Shown here in pieces: positions 1 through 9,065 of a stretch of 64,000 nt of DNA (position 1 is its first letter; every line of letters begins with the position of its first letter). Both the position numbers and the translations under genes were made by a program. The notes below the pieces were generated by a model. It was not told the DNA's origin and did no database searches. It saw only the letters and a program-made list of their open reading frames with translations. The stretch lies in contig CAJYXJ010000041.1 of NCBI GenBank assembly GCA_913778085.1, forward strand, positions 24,560-88,559, given 5' to 3'. Source of the DNA: an uncultured Chryseobacterium sp. GTDB lineage: Bacteria; Bacteroidota; Bacteroidia; Flavobacteriales; Weeksellaceae.

Positions 1-2187
1 TTCGGATTCAACGCATTCGGACAAAAAAATATCGATCAGAAAGTGGCTGATATATTGTCGAAAATGACGTTGGAAGAAAAAGTCGGGCAGCTTGTTCAGT
101 ATAGTGGTTTTGAATATGCCACAGGACCTCAGAATTCCAATTCTGCCAATGTCTTAAATGAAATAAAACAAGGAAAGGTCGGATCTATGCTTAACGTATC
201 GGGAGCAGCGGAAACCCGGAAGTTCCAGGAACTGGCTTTACGGTCGAGGCTGAAAATTCCTTTGCTGTTCGGGCAGGATGTCATTCACGGCTACAGGACG
301 ACCTTTCCGGTAAATCTTGGACAGGCCGCAAGCTGGGATCTGAAACTGATAGAAAAGTCCGAAAGAATTGCAGCTACCGAAGCTTCGGCTTACGGTATCC
401 ACTGGACGTTTGCACCGATGGTGGATATCGCCCGCGATCCGAGGTGGGGAAGGGTAATGGAAGGTTCAGGCGAAGATACGTATCTGGGAACGCAGATCGG
501 TCTGGCAAGGATCAGGGGATTTCAGGGAAAAGGCCTTGGGAATCTTGACGCGATTATGGCTTGCGCCAAGCATTTTGCAGCGTATGGGGCAGCGGTTGGC
601 GGAAGAGACTACAATTCCGTAGACATGAGTCTGCGGCAACTGAATGAAACCTATCTTCCCCCTTTCAAAGCAGCTGCAGAGGCCGGAGTAGCTACTTTCA
701 TGAATTCTTTTAACGACATCAACGGGATTCCGGCAACAGCCAATAAGTATATCTTAAGGGATTTGCTGAAAGGGAAATGGAACTACAAAGGTTTTGTAGT
801 TTCAGACTGGGGAAGTATCGGCGAAATGGTTCCTCACGGCTACGCAAAAGACAACAGGGAAGCAGCGGAAAAAGCCATCAATGCCGGAAGCGATATGGAT
901 ATGGAAAGCCGTGCCTATATGGCTGAACTCCCAAAACTTGTAAAGGAGGGAAAAGTAGATCCGAAACTGATTGATGATGCAGCCCGAAGGATTCTGGTTA
1001 AAAAATTTGAAATGGGACTATTTGATGATCCTTACCGGTTTAGCAGCGAGAAAAGGCAGCAGGAGCAAACGGACAATCAGGAAAACAGAAAATTCGGAAG
1101 GGAGTTCGGATCCAAAAGTATTGTTCTGCTTAAAAACCAGAAAAACATTCTCCCCCTTTCAAAATCAATAAAAACAGTTGCTCTGATCGGGCCTTTCGGA
1201 AAAGAGACTTCTGCCAACCACGGATTTTGGTCGGTTGCTTTTAAAGATGACAACCAAAGAATCGTAACGCAGTTTGACGGGATTAAAAATCAGTTGGATA
1301 AAAACTCTGCTCTATTATACGCCAAAGGCTGTAATGTTGATGATCAGGATAAATCTATGTTCGCCGAAGCGGTGGAAACTGCCAGGAAAGCAGATGTGGT
1401 TATTATGACCCTGGGCGAAGGCCATGCCATGAGCGGTGAAGCGAAAAGCCGGAGTAATCTTCATTTTTCAGGCGTTCAGGAAGAGCTGTTAAAAGAGATT
1501 TCAAAAACGGGAAAACCAATCGTGTTGATGATCAATGCAGGAAGACCATTGGTTTTCGACTGGGCGGCAGATCATATCCCGGCGATTCTTTACACCTGGT
1601 GGCTGGGAACGGAAGCGGGCAACTCCATAGCTGATGTTCTTTTCGGAACCGTTAATCCGGCAGGAAAACTGCCGATGACCTTCCCGAGAACCGAAGGCCA
1701 GATTCCGGTATATTACAACCATTATAATACAGGAAGGCCGGCAAAAAACAATACCGACAGGAATTATGTTTCAGCCTATATCGATCTTGATAACGATCCT
1801 AAATTCCCGTTCGGCTATGGTTTGAGCTATACGCAGTTTAAATATGCCGATATGAATCTCAGTTCGACGAACCTTAAAGGAAACCAGACTCTAAAAATCA
1901 GCGTCAGTGTTTCCAATACCGGAAATTACGATGGGGAAGAGGTCGTTCAGCTTTATATACGGGATCTTTTCGGAAAAGTGGTACGACCGCTAAAGGAATT
2001 GAAAGGCTTTGAGAAAATTTTCATTAAAAAAGGGGAAACCAAAACCGTTATTTTCACTTTAACCCCTGAAAACCTGAAATTTTATGACGATCAGCTGAAC
2101 TATGACTGGGAAGCAGGAGAGTTCGACATTATGATCGGAACCGATTCTCAGAACGTTCAGACAAAAAGAATTAACTGGTTAAAATAA
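1..2187 (+). CDS. bglX: Beta-glucosidase, glycoside hydrolase family 3 (5' end outside window)
   Basis: Family 3 beta-glucosidase that would release glucose from the non-reducing ends of beta-glucan oligosaccharides in the periplasm. The frame is open from base 1, and its first residues (…AFGQ) look like the end of an export signal, so the GTG at 43 is not the true start and the gene begins upstream. The visible part has the GH3 TIM-barrel with the KH motif near 568-573, the nucleophile Asp in the SDW motif (codon 805-807), the alpha/beta sandwich domain, and a C-terminal fibronectin-III-like domain from about 1840. It is followed by GH16 and GH30 genes on the same strand, which points to a laminarin-like beta-1,3/1,6-glucan as substrate. 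The family is sure; the substrate is inferred. Confidence 0.93.
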   Translation, partial: FGFNAFGQKNIDQKVADILSKMTLEEKVGQLVQYSGFEYATGPQNSNSANVLNEIKQGKVGSMLNVSGAAETRKFQELALRSRLKIPLLFGQDVIHGYRTTFPVNLGQAASWDLKLIEKSERIAATEASAYGIHWTFAPMVDIARDPRWGRVMEGSGEDTYLGTQIGLARIRGFQGKGLGNLDAIMACAKHFAAYGAAVGGRDYNSVDMSLRQLNETYLPPFKAAAEAGVATFMNSFNDINGIPATANKYILRDLLKGKWNYKGFVVSDWGSIGEMVPHGYAKDNREAAEKAINAGSDMDMESRAYMAELPKLVKEGKVDPKLIDDAARRILVKKFEMGLFDDPYRFSSEKRQQEQTDNQENRKFGREFGSKSIVLLKNQKNILPLSKSIKTVALIGPFGKETSANHGFWSVAFKDDNQRIVTQFDGIKNQLDKNSALLYAKGCNVDDQDKSMFAEAVETARKADVVIMTLGEGHAMSGEAKSRSNLHFSGVQEELLKEISKTGKPIVLMINAGRPLVFDWAADHIPAILYTWWLGTEAGNSIADVLFGTVNPAGKLPMTFPRTEGQIPVYYNHYNTGRPAKNNTDRNYVSAYIDLDNDPKFPFGYGLSYTQFKYADMNLSSTNLKGNQTLKISVSVSNTGNYDGEEVVQLYIRDLFGKVVRPLKELKGFEKIFIKKGETKTVIFTLTPENLKFYDDQLNYDWEAGEFDIMIGTDSQNVQTKRINWLK

Positions 2188-2206
2188 ATACAGATTTTAC
2201 TTACTG

Positions 2207-2229
2207 AAAGCGGGATAAAACCCGCTTTT
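2207..2229 (+). terminator. Weak hairpin between GH3 and GH16 genes
   Basis: An 8-bp perfect stem (AAAGCGGG / CCCGCTTT) with a 6-base loop is followed by only four Ts. It could be a weak terminator or an RNA-stabilising hairpin that lowers downstream expression inside the glycosidase operon. Confidence 0.45.
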
Positions 2230-2271
2230 GGCGGCAGAAGACCCAATTTTTGAATTTTAAATCCTGAACGT

Positions 2272-3078
2272 ATGATGAAACTTCAACCAGCGATCCATTT
2301 GGTTATAGGCGGAATGCTACTGTTTTCCGGTGTGGGCTGTGCTTCAAACAGACCGGATAAAAACAGAACACTGATCTGGAGCGATGAGTTTAGTACTGAA
2401 GGATTACCCGATGCATCCAGATGGAATTATGATACCGGCGGCAGCGGATTCGGAAACGAAGAAGACCAGTTTTACACCAAAGACCGCCTGGAAAACGCAC
2501 GCATTGAAAAGGGTAAACTCGTGATTGAAGCCAAAAAGGAAGACTGGGAAAAAAGTAAATACACGTCCGCCAGATTATTGACCAAAGGAAAATTTTCTTT
2601 CCGGTACGGAACGGTGGAAGTAAGGGCAAAACTTCCGAAAGGACGGGGAACCTGGCCTGCGATCTGGATGATGAGCGAGGATATGAAAAAATGGCCGGAT
2701 GACGGTGAGCTGGACATTATGGAACATGTGGGCTATCATCAGGGATACATTCATGCATCGGTACATACCCAAAAGTACAACCATATAATGCAAACCCAGA
2801 AAACCGACACCCTCTTTGTAAAAGATGCCAGCGAAAAGTTTCATATTTATAAAGCGGACTGGTCACCGGAAAAAATTGAAGTCTATGTAGATGACAAAAA
2901 GTTTTTTACCTACGAAAATAAAGAGAAGACCCCGGGAGCCTGGCCCTTTGATAAGCCTTATTTTATTATCTTAAATCTTGCCATAGGAGGATTTTGGGGC
3001 GGGAAAGAAGGCATTGACAATACCATTTTTCCCCAGAGATTTGAAATCGATTACGTAAGGGTCTATCAGAATAAATAA
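2272..3078 (+). CDS. Endo-beta-glucanase lipoprotein, glycoside hydrolase family 16
   Basis: Probable surface or periplasmic laminarinase-type endo-beta-1,3(4)-glucanase. The N-terminus is a hydrophobic signal ending in a lipobox-like …SGVGC, so it is likely a lipoprotein. The GH16 active-site pattern ExDxxE is present as E146, D148 and E151 (nucleophile, helper Asp, acid/base), in the usual context after a Trp-Pro-Ala-Ile-Trp strand. The length (268 aa) is a single catalytic domain with no carbohydrate-binding module. Two adjacent ATGs (2272, 2275) could serve as start. It lies between GH3 and GH30 genes and probably cuts long chains into oligosaccharides for the GH3 enzyme. Exact linkage specificity cannot be read from the sequence. 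Confidence 0.92.
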   Translation: MMKLQPAIHLVIGGMLLFSGVGCASNRPDKNRTLIWSDEFSTEGLPDASRWNYDTGGSGFGNEEDQFYTKDRLENARIEKGKLVIEAKKEDWEKSKYTSARLLTKGKFSFRYGTVEVRAKLPKGRGTWPAIWMMSEDMKKWPDDGELDIMEHVGYHQGYIHASVHTQKYNHIMQTQKTDTLFVKDASEKFHIYKADWSPEKIEVYVDDKKFFTYENKEKTPGAWPFDKPYFIILNLAIGGFWGGKEGIDNTIFPQRFEIDYVRVYQNK

Positions 3079-3142
3079 TAAAATACTACAGAGTGATCTT
3101 CCTTTTCAGGATGGTCAAATTATAAAAATAAGAGATGATATA

Positions 3143-4582
3143 ATGAAGAGATTAGTCGTAAGCTGCCTGGTGATTGGCATGACTGCCCATGTTCAGGCAC
3201 AGAATTATTGGAAAAAGAATGCCGGAAAAACGGCAAAACTCATTGTTACCAATTCCAAAACCAATGAAAAAATGGTGGATAAAGGCATGGTTAAGTTTGA
3301 AAAAATGGATCAGCCGAAAGAAACCGATGCCTGTATTTTTGTAGATCCGGATTTTAAGTACCAGAAACTGATCGGAATCGGAGGTGCAATCACCGATGCG
3401 TCGGCAGAAACGTTTTATAAGATGCCAAAAGCAAAACAGAAAGAAATTATCGAAGCCTATTACGGCAAAAATGGTCTGGGATATACGGTAGTCCGTACCA
3501 ATATGAATTCCTGTGATTTTTCAAGTGATTCCTATACTTATGTACAGGATAACGATCGATCCCTAAAATCTTTTAATCTGGCACACGACGAGAAATATAA
3601 GATCCCGATGATTAAAGAGGCGAAACAATTAATCGGGAAAGATTTTACCTTTTATTTTTCACCCTGGAGCCCGCCGGCCTGGATGAAATCCAACAAAAGC
3701 ATGCTGAAAGGGGGAAGGCTGGAAAATGCCTTCTACCAGACCTGGGCAGATTACTATATCAGATTCATTAAAGAATATGAAAAAAGAGGAATTAATGTCT
3801 GGGGACTGACGGTTCAGAACGAGCCGATGGCCACCCAGACCTGGGAATCCTGTATCTATACGGCGCAGGAAGAAGGCGAGTTCCTGAAAAATAACCTAGG
3901 CCCGACTTTATGGCAAAACGGTTTTAAAGATAAAAAAGTAATGATTTGGGATCATAACCGCGACCTGATTTATCAAAGAGCAACCACCACCTTAAGTGAT
4001 CCTGAAACTTCCAAGTATGCTGCCGGAATAGGCTACCACTGGTACGAAACCTGGAATAACAAAACCCAGCTTTTCGACAATCTTGCCGAAACCCAGAGGG
4101 CTTTTCCGGATAAGTTCCTGGCCTTTACCGAAGGCTGCAAAGAGCAGTTTGACCTGTCTAAAATTTACGACGTCAAACTGGGAGAACTGTACGGAAAGAA
4201 TATGCTGAACGACTTCAATAAAGGAACCGCTTTATGGACCGACTGGAATGTTCTTCTTGATGAAACCGGCGGACCGAACCACGTTGGGAATTTCTGCTTT
4301 GCACCGATTATCGCAAATACAAAAACCGGCGAAGTACATTATACCTACGAATATTATTATGTAGGCCATGTTTCCAGATTCATTAAACCCAATGCAGTAC
4401 GGATCGGAAGCTCATCAAACAGAGCAGCCCTAACCTCTACCACTTTTATGAACAAGAACGGACAATTGGTCACCGTGATTATGAATGATTCTGACAATGA
4501 TATTGATACTCACCTGTGGATCGAAGGGATGGCAGCCAAGTTGAATGCGCCGGCCCACTCGATACAGACGGTGATTTTATAA
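3143..4582 (+). CDS. Glycoside hydrolase family 30 enzyme (glucosylceramidase / beta-1,6-glucanase type)
   Basis: Exported family 30 glycosidase of 479 aa with a Sec signal (cleavage likely after …HVQA). The catalytic acid/base is E227 in the QNEP motif and the nucleophile is E330 in FTEG; the SPWSPPAWMK motif at 173-182 is also typical. The C-terminal part from about 400 forms the beta-sandwich that accompanies the barrel in this family. Bacteroidota GH30 enzymes beside GH16 and GH3 often act on beta-1,6 branches of laminarin, so debranching is the likely role; this is inference. It is the last gene of the cluster, 64 bp after the GH16 gene, and ends at a strong terminator. Confidence 0.92.
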   Translation: MKRLVVSCLVIGMTAHVQAQNYWKKNAGKTAKLIVTNSKTNEKMVDKGMVKFEKMDQPKETDACIFVDPDFKYQKLIGIGGAITDASAETFYKMPKAKQKEIIEAYYGKNGLGYTVVRTNMNSCDFSSDSYTYVQDNDRSLKSFNLAHDEKYKIPMIKEAKQLIGKDFTFYFSPWSPPAWMKSNKSMLKGGRLENAFYQTWADYYIRFIKEYEKRGINVWGLTVQNEPMATQTWESCIYTAQEEGEFLKNNLGPTLWQNGFKDKKVMIWDHNRDLIYQRATTTLSDPETSKYAAGIGYHWYETWNNKTQLFDNLAETQRAFPDKFLAFTEGCKEQFDLSKIYDVKLGELYGKNMLNDFNKGTALWTDWNVLLDETGGPNHVGNFCFAPIIANTKTGEVHYTYEYYYVGHVSRFIKPNAVRIGSSSNRAALTSTTFMNKNGQLVTVIMNDSDNDIDTHLWIEGMAAKLNAPAHSIQTVIL

Positions 4583-4614
4583 AGAGCACTTCATGTTAAC
4601 ATTTATTTTTTATG

Positions 4615-4649
4615 AATCTGCGGCATCAATAATGCCGCAGATTTTTTTT
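4615..4649 (+). terminator. Rho-independent terminator of the glycosidase cluster
   Basis: A perfect 12-bp stem (AATCTGCGGCAT with its complement) and 5-base loop are followed by a run of eight Ts. It lies just past the GH30 stop codon and before the convergent gene end at 4654. Confidence 0.9.
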
Positions 4650-4653
4650 AAAG

Positions 4654-5730
4654 TTATTCTCTATGTAATTCCATCCATTCTTTTATGGTGCCTTCACCCC
4701 CAACTCCCTTTATATAATATTTGTCCTTTTCTTTTTTTATATTAAATTTACTGGAATCGGATTTGCAATGTTCTTCGGCATCATTATAATAGAGCTGAAA
4801 AATGGTATTATGTTCTTTTAAAAGGTATTTCCCATTACAGGTTATGGGTTCATGATAGGTAGTGGTCTCTAATAGGGCTTCATTCCCTCTGATTTTGAAT
4901 GAATAACTGATTGAGGCCATTCCCGTCGTTGTAGGCTCCGTTTCTACACTGATAGAATAATTACCGTCGATACCTGAAAAATCTTTATGACCACTAACCG
5001 ATAAATTTGCTTTATAGTATCTGAAAGTTTTTAAATCATCATTGGTTACTTTTATTCCAATATGATCATCACCGAACCAAGCTGTTTCCATGATCTTAAA
5101 ATTACTTGATGAATAGCTTCTGTATTCCATAAATGTTTTTTTATCAGATCCGATTTTTAATATACCGATGAAACTTTTATTTTGATCATAAATATAATTG
5201 TAGTGATATACCAGATACTTTGTCATAGGAGAGACCACCGGATTTTCTACCTTATCATCTCCAGGTGATATGATGCTGTAATAAAAAGAATCGGACGCAT
5301 TAATCAGGTTAAGTTCGCTGAATCCCAAATTATCATTTAAACTGTTTACGGAAAAGGCGTACATATTTAAGGCAGGATAAAATCCCAAATAATCATATTG
5401 GTTTTCCCCTTCTTTTACGGTGGGTGTCACTTCTTTTAATTGAAGGGTTTTGTTTTCAACATCCAATAAATAATTATGATTTCTTTTCTTTACAGGAAGA
5501 TCTGTAATAGAATTAGCTGCAATTTTCAAATTATCATATTCATCCTTAGAAATTTCTACAAAATCCAATACGGGAAGCGAATCGAATTTTTCGGACGATC
5601 CAACTTCGAGATGTTTTAAATCTTTAATATCAATAACTGATTTCTGAAACGGAAATTCGGATTTTGTTTCTTTTTTATTACAGTTAATCAAAATAGCTGT
5701 TAATACAATAATTTGTGCAATATTTTTCAT
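4654..5730 (-). CDS. Hypothetical lipoprotein
   Basis: No family recognised. The 358-aa product starts with a short charged N-terminus, a hydrophobic stretch and a lipobox-like ILINC (C17), so it is probably a lipoprotein of the inner or outer membrane. The rest is soluble and rich in Asp, Lys, Asn and Tyr, with repeated short beta-type stretches; no catalytic motif is visible. It is transcribed on the minus strand downstream of fabI but is separated from it by the fabI terminator, so it is likely its own unit. It converges on the GH30 gene. Confidence 0.75.
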   Translation of the reverse strand: MKNIAQIIVLTAILINCNKKETKSEFPFQKSVIDIKDLKHLEVGSSEKFDSLPVLDFVEISKDEYDNLKIAANSITDLPVKKRNHNYLLDVENKTLQLKEVTPTVKEGENQYDYLGFYPALNMYAFSVNSLNDNLGFSELNLINASDSFYYSIISPGDDKVENPVVSPMTKYLVYHYNYIYDQNKSFIGILKIGSDKKTFMEYRSYSSSNFKIMETAWFGDDHIGIKVTNDDLKTFRYYKANLSVSGHKDFSGIDGNYSISVETEPTTTGMASISYSFKIRGNEALLETTTYHEPITCNGKYLLKEHNTIFQLYYNDAEEHCKSDSSKFNIKKEKDKYYIKGVGGEGTIKEWMELHRE

Positions 5731-5743
5731 TTAGTTTACAATA

Positions 5744-5774
5744 ATAAAAAAACCAAAGTAAAATTTACTTTGGC
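5744..5774 (-). terminator. Terminator downstream of fabI
   Basis: On the minus strand the complementary arms CCAAAGTA…TACTTTGG form a tight hairpin followed by seven Ts, just past the fabI stop codon. Confidence 0.8.
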
Positions 5775-5798
5775 TTATAGTATATAAGTAATTATCAA

Positions 5799-6608
5799 TT
5801 ATTCAGTATCATATTTGCTGATCACTTTCTGCGTAACTCCCGAACTGCTGAAACCTCCGTCATGGAAAAGATTCTGCATGGTTACTTTTTTGGTAAGGTC
5901 GGAGAATAAAGTCACACAGTAATCGGCACACTCAAGAGCTGTAGCATTTCCGAGCGGAGACATATCTTCAGCATAGCCCAGGAAACCTCCGAAACCTTTC
6001 ACACCGCTCCCTGCGGTTGTAGGGGTAGGAGATTGAGAAACCGTATTTACCCGTACTTTTCTTTCTCCCCAATAGCTTCCGAAAGTTCTGGCAATACTTT
6101 CCAGATAGGCTTTATTATCTGACATATCATTATAATCCGGGAATGTTCTCTGAGCGGCAATATAAGTAAGCGCCAGGATGCTTCCCCATTCGTTCATGCA
6201 GTCTTTTTCATAAGCTACCCTCATTACTTTATGGAAAGAAACTGCGGAAATATCCCAGCCTTTTTCCAACCAGTCGTAGTTCATTTCTGTATAATGTTTT
6301 CCTTTTCTCACATTTACGGACATCCCGATAGAGTGGAGGATAAAATCGATTTTACCGAATTTGGCAACAGCAGCATCAAAAAGCTTTTCCAGATCTTCAA
6401 GAGAAGTAGCATCTGCCCCGATTACTTCAGAACCCGTTTTTTCCGCTAAGCCGTTAAGTTCTCCCATTCGCAGCGCGATAGGAGCGTTAGACAAGATAAA
6501 TTCAGCACCTTCTTCATGACACCTTTCCGCAACTTTCCATGCGATCGATTGTTCATTAAGGGCTCCAAAAATAATTCCCTTTTTGCCTTTAAGTAAACCG
6601 TATGACAT
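5799..6608 (-). CDS. fabI: Enoyl-[acyl-carrier-protein] reductase (NADH), FabI type
   Basis: Catalyses the last reduction of each fatty-acid elongation cycle (trans-2-enoyl-ACP to acyl-ACP) in the cytosol. It is a short-chain dehydrogenase-like fold with the FabI-type N-terminal nucleotide-binding segment (GIIFGALNEQSIAW, residues 11-24) and the FabI catalytic pair Tyr-x6-Lys at Y159 and K166. The substrate-loop region (SPTPTTAGSGVKGF) is also characteristic. Length 269 aa is close to the usual 260-270. It appears monocistronic, with a TAnnTTTG promoter element upstream and a terminator downstream. Confidence 0.96.
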   Translation of the reverse strand: MSYGLLKGKKGIIFGALNEQSIAWKVAERCHEEGAEFILSNAPIALRMGELNGLAEKTGSEVIGADATSLEDLEKLFDAAVAKFGKIDFILHSIGMSVNVRKGKHYTEMNYDWLEKGWDISAVSFHKVMRVAYEKDCMNEWGSILALTYIAAQRTFPDYNDMSDNKAYLESIARTFGSYWGERKVRVNTVSQSPTPTTAGSGVKGFGGFLGYAEDMSPLGNATALECADYCVTLFSDLTKKVTMQNLFHDGGFSSSGVTQKVISKYDTE

Positions 6609-6633
6609 AATTTTTTAATGTTTATTTAAGATA

Positions 6634-6641
6634 CAAATGTA
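6634..6641 (-). promoter_or_regulatory. fabI promoter, -7 element
   Basis: The minus strand reads TACATTTG, a perfect match to the Bacteroidota -7 consensus TAnnTTTG, 26 bp upstream of the fabI ATG. No clear -33 TTG was found. Confidence 0.55.
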
Positions 6642-6668
6642 GCAATAATTTGTATTCAGAGCATCATA

Positions 6669-6703
6669 AAAAACGGAGCCCTTTATAAAAAGGCTCCGTT
6701 TTT
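6669..6703 (-). terminator. Terminator of the small helical protein gene
   Basis: An 11-bp GC-rich stem (ACGGAGCC core) with an 11-base loop is followed on the minus strand by a T run. It lies 30 bp past the stop of the gene at 6731. Confidence 0.85.
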
Positions 6704-6730
6704 CTTGAAAATATTTATATGACTGAAATT

Positions 6731-7030
6731 TTAGTTCGTTTTCTTGTTCCATTCTGCTTTCACATCTTCTGCTGCATCTTTGGTTTTTTCCCATGCATCG
6801 TTTGCTTTGTCTTTGATGTTATCCCATGCGTCGGAAGCATTATTTTTTACTCTGTCCAACCAATCCTCATGAGTTGCTTCTTCATCATTCGCTCTTTTTT
6901 CATTGATATATTCCTTCGCTCTGTCAGACAGTTCTTCAATTTTCCACTTTGCATTGTCTGCAGCATTTTTTAAAGAATTTTCTGTGTTGTCTACTGCATT
7001 TTCTGCCTTGTTGTATTCTGAATTGTTCAT
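6731..7030 (-). CDS. Small charged alpha-helical protein, stress (CsbD/YtxH/LEA)-like
   Basis: A 99-aa hydrophilic protein with no signal or membrane segment, made of repeated amphipathic helices with Asp/Lys/Glu/Ala and regularly spaced Trp (…DWLDR, …AWDNIKDK, …AWEKTKD). This resembles small general-stress proteins of the CsbD or LEA type, but no defined family motif was recognised. The start was placed at the ATG at 7030; a longer frame starts 39 bp earlier but adds an unlikely N-terminus. It has its own terminator and faces a long AT-rich region upstream. Confidence 0.65.
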   Translation of the reverse strand: MNNSEYNKAENAVDNTENSLKNAADNAKWKIEELSDRAKEYINEKRANDEEATHEDWLDRVKNNASDAWDNIKDKANDAWEKTKDAAEDVKAEWNKKTN

Positions 7031-7559
7031 AATGTTGATATTTTGTTTGTGTTGTAGTATATAAAACAATAACTATTCCTAAAATTTCGTGGTATTGTTA
7101 AAATTTTCATAAATCTTGAAATAGGGGTTTTATCAAATCTACAATTATTCATCTTTCTGTCTTTTTGAGACAATATTCGGCATTAAGAATAGATAAATGG
7201 TAATTCTGTATGTATAATAAATTAATTATAAGAATTATTAGTCAATAAATAATTATGGTTACGTATTGCTTATGATTATTAACAGAACTACATCTAGTAG
7301 AGATTTCATTTTATAAAAATCAATTAAATATTTAATTTAGTTATATTTATTAAAATGATTAAATTTTTATTAATAATACAAATTAAATATATTTAAAAAA
7401 GCGTTTTTTAATTTGTTTAAAATGGGTTTTAGGTTAGAATTAATTCTATTTAAAATTAATTAAGTTATTGTAAAACAGTATTTTTATTTACTTTTTCACC
7501 GGTTTGCACATTCCTTGTATTGATTATTTAATAAAATTAGGTTTTTATTAAATAATTTA
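7031..7559. other. AT-rich intergenic region
   Basis: About 530 bp with almost no G or C and no supported coding frame. It holds an 11-bp perfect inverted repeat (ATATTTAATTT at 7328-7338 with its complement at 7380-7390) and many A/T tracts. It lies between two divergent genes and may contain curved DNA or regulatory sites for the surface protein at 7601. Confidence 0.6.
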
Positions 7560-7567
7560 TATATTTG
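7560..7567 (+). promoter_or_regulatory. Promoter -7 element for the YadA-head-like gene
   Basis: TATATTTG matches TAnnTTTG exactly. With the transcript starting about 6 bases later, translation must begin at the ATG at 7601, not at the upstream TTG at 7565. Confidence 0.7.
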
Positions 7568-7600
7568 CAGTCGGAAACTATAACCATAAAATATATAAAC

Positions 7601-8974
7601 ATGTACACAACATCCAGATCAAAGATCGCAGTGACGATCTTGCTGCTGCTTTATTTTAATTTTTCATTTTGCCAGGTCGGAATAGGAACCACTACGCCGG
7701 ATCCCTCATCCATTCTGGATGTTAAATCCACAAATAAAGGAATACTGCTGCCCAGCATCGCTATCACATCCCTTACCGATAATAGTACAGTCCTTTCCCC
7801 GGCCAACGGACTTATTATCTGGAACAACGGATTAGGAGGACTTGCCGATACCGGGCTGTATTACTGGAACAATCAGAAATGGAATAAAATTTCTATTGCC
7901 GGTACGCCCGGTACAATCGCTTCTGGTATCTCCGGAAATGCGTGGAATAATTCCGCCACCAACGGCGGAAACAATGCAGGAGGCAATACCCATCTCTCAT
8001 TGGGAACCAATACTTATGATGATCTGATCTTTAAAGTAAATTCGGTAAAATCAGGCAGATTGGGAACCGATAACTCGGTAAGCCTGGGAGCAGGAGCCAA
8101 TGCCGGACAGAACGGTATCGCTATCGGAATGTCGGGTTCCGCCTATCAGGGTGTTTCTATAGGAAACGAAGCTTCAGTAAATGCAAACGATGGTCTGGCT
8201 GTGGGAAATAAAGCCATGGCGGCGGCTTATAAGTCGAATGCCATCGGATATAATGCAAAAACCAATAAAAATGAATCCACTGCCATAGGTAATAATTCCT
8301 TTGCCGACGGATTCCAGTCTACTGCGATCGGCTATAATGCGAAAACCTCAGCCAACGAATCTTCTGCACTGGGGAATAATTCCGAAGCTGCGGGCTTTCA
8401 GTCGGTAGCCTTGGGATACAGCGCCAAAACAAATACAAATAGTGAAACAGCTGTTGGATATTATGCTGCAACCGGCGGACAGCATTCAACGGCTGTCGGT
8501 TCGGGAGCCTCGGCAACAGGTCAATATTCCACGGCAATAGGATATAATGCCTCTGCTTTACAGGCTAATGCGATTGTTATAGGAAGTAGCAACGCTAATG
8601 TCGGGATTGGAACCTCTACACCCAATACCACCACAAAACTGGATGTAAGCGGACAGTATAAGCTGGGAAACCAGGGTACAGTCCATAAAAACCAGATCAG
8701 TTTTGAAGTCTGGCCGGTGGTCTCTATCCATAACCTGCCATGCGGCAAATCCACGACGATGAATATTGCGGTTCCTGCAGCGATGATTCCTTCTTCAACA
8801 AAAGCGACGATTACCGTAACACCGGCATCAGATTTTCCGGGAAATTCAACATTTTCCATTTCAAACCCGAGAATGACTTCCACTTCCAACATCACCATAA
8901 ACCTTACAAATATATCTGCAAATGCTGAAAGCCTGTATTCTGCGCATTTTTACGTAATGATTAATGAATTTTAA
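7601..8974 (+). CDS. Secreted protein with YadA-head-like repeats
   Basis: A 457-aa exported protein. It has a Sec signal ending …NFSFC|Q and the flavobacterial VGIGTTTP motif right after it, which recurs as NVGIGTSTP near residue 340. In between lie about 13 copies of a roughly 14-residue unit centred on (A/S)(I/V/L)G-x-x-A, the left-handed beta-roll repeat of trimeric autotransporter (YadA) heads; at DNA level a period of 84 bp is visible at about 8237, 8321 and 8405. There is no YadA membrane anchor and no clear type IX sorting domain; the last 100 residues form an unknown beta-rich domain. It may be a surface fibre or adhesin, but how it is retained is unknown. Confidence 0.8.
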   Translation: MYTTSRSKIAVTILLLLYFNFSFCQVGIGTTTPDPSSILDVKSTNKGILLPSIAITSLTDNSTVLSPANGLIIWNNGLGGLADTGLYYWNNQKWNKISIAGTPGTIASGISGNAWNNSATNGGNNAGGNTHLSLGTNTYDDLIFKVNSVKSGRLGTDNSVSLGAGANAGQNGIAIGMSGSAYQGVSIGNEASVNANDGLAVGNKAMAAAYKSNAIGYNAKTNKNESTAIGNNSFADGFQSTAIGYNAKTSANESSALGNNSEAAGFQSVALGYSAKTNTNSETAVGYYAATGGQHSTAVGSGASATGQYSTAIGYNASALQANAIVIGSSNANVGIGTSTPNTTTKLDVSGQYKLGNQGTVHKNQISFEVWPVVSIHNLPCGKSTTMNIAVPAAMIPSSTKATITVTPASDFPGNSTFSISNPRMTSTSNITINLTNISANAESLYSAHFYVMINEF

Positions 8975-9033
8975 AAAGTATCCGGGCCGTTTTGCTTTTG
9001 TATAGAACAGAGTCTTTTAAAATAGATCATGAT

Positions 9034-9065
9034 AAAAAGGATTTCACAAAATTGAAATCCTTTTT
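9034..9065 (+). terminator. Terminator of the YadA-head-like gene
   Basis: A perfect 13-bp stem (AAAAAGGATTTCA with its complement), a 6-base loop and a terminal run of five Ts. Confidence 0.88.

Noticed and set aside
43-45. GTG at 43 as the start of the GH3 gene
   Set aside because: The frame stays open to the window's left edge and reads as a signal-peptide end; the real start is upstream.
8237-8600. Repeats that might suggest CRISPR or satellite DNA
   Set aside because: The 84-bp period is in frame with the coding repeats of a YadA-like head; no unique spacers.
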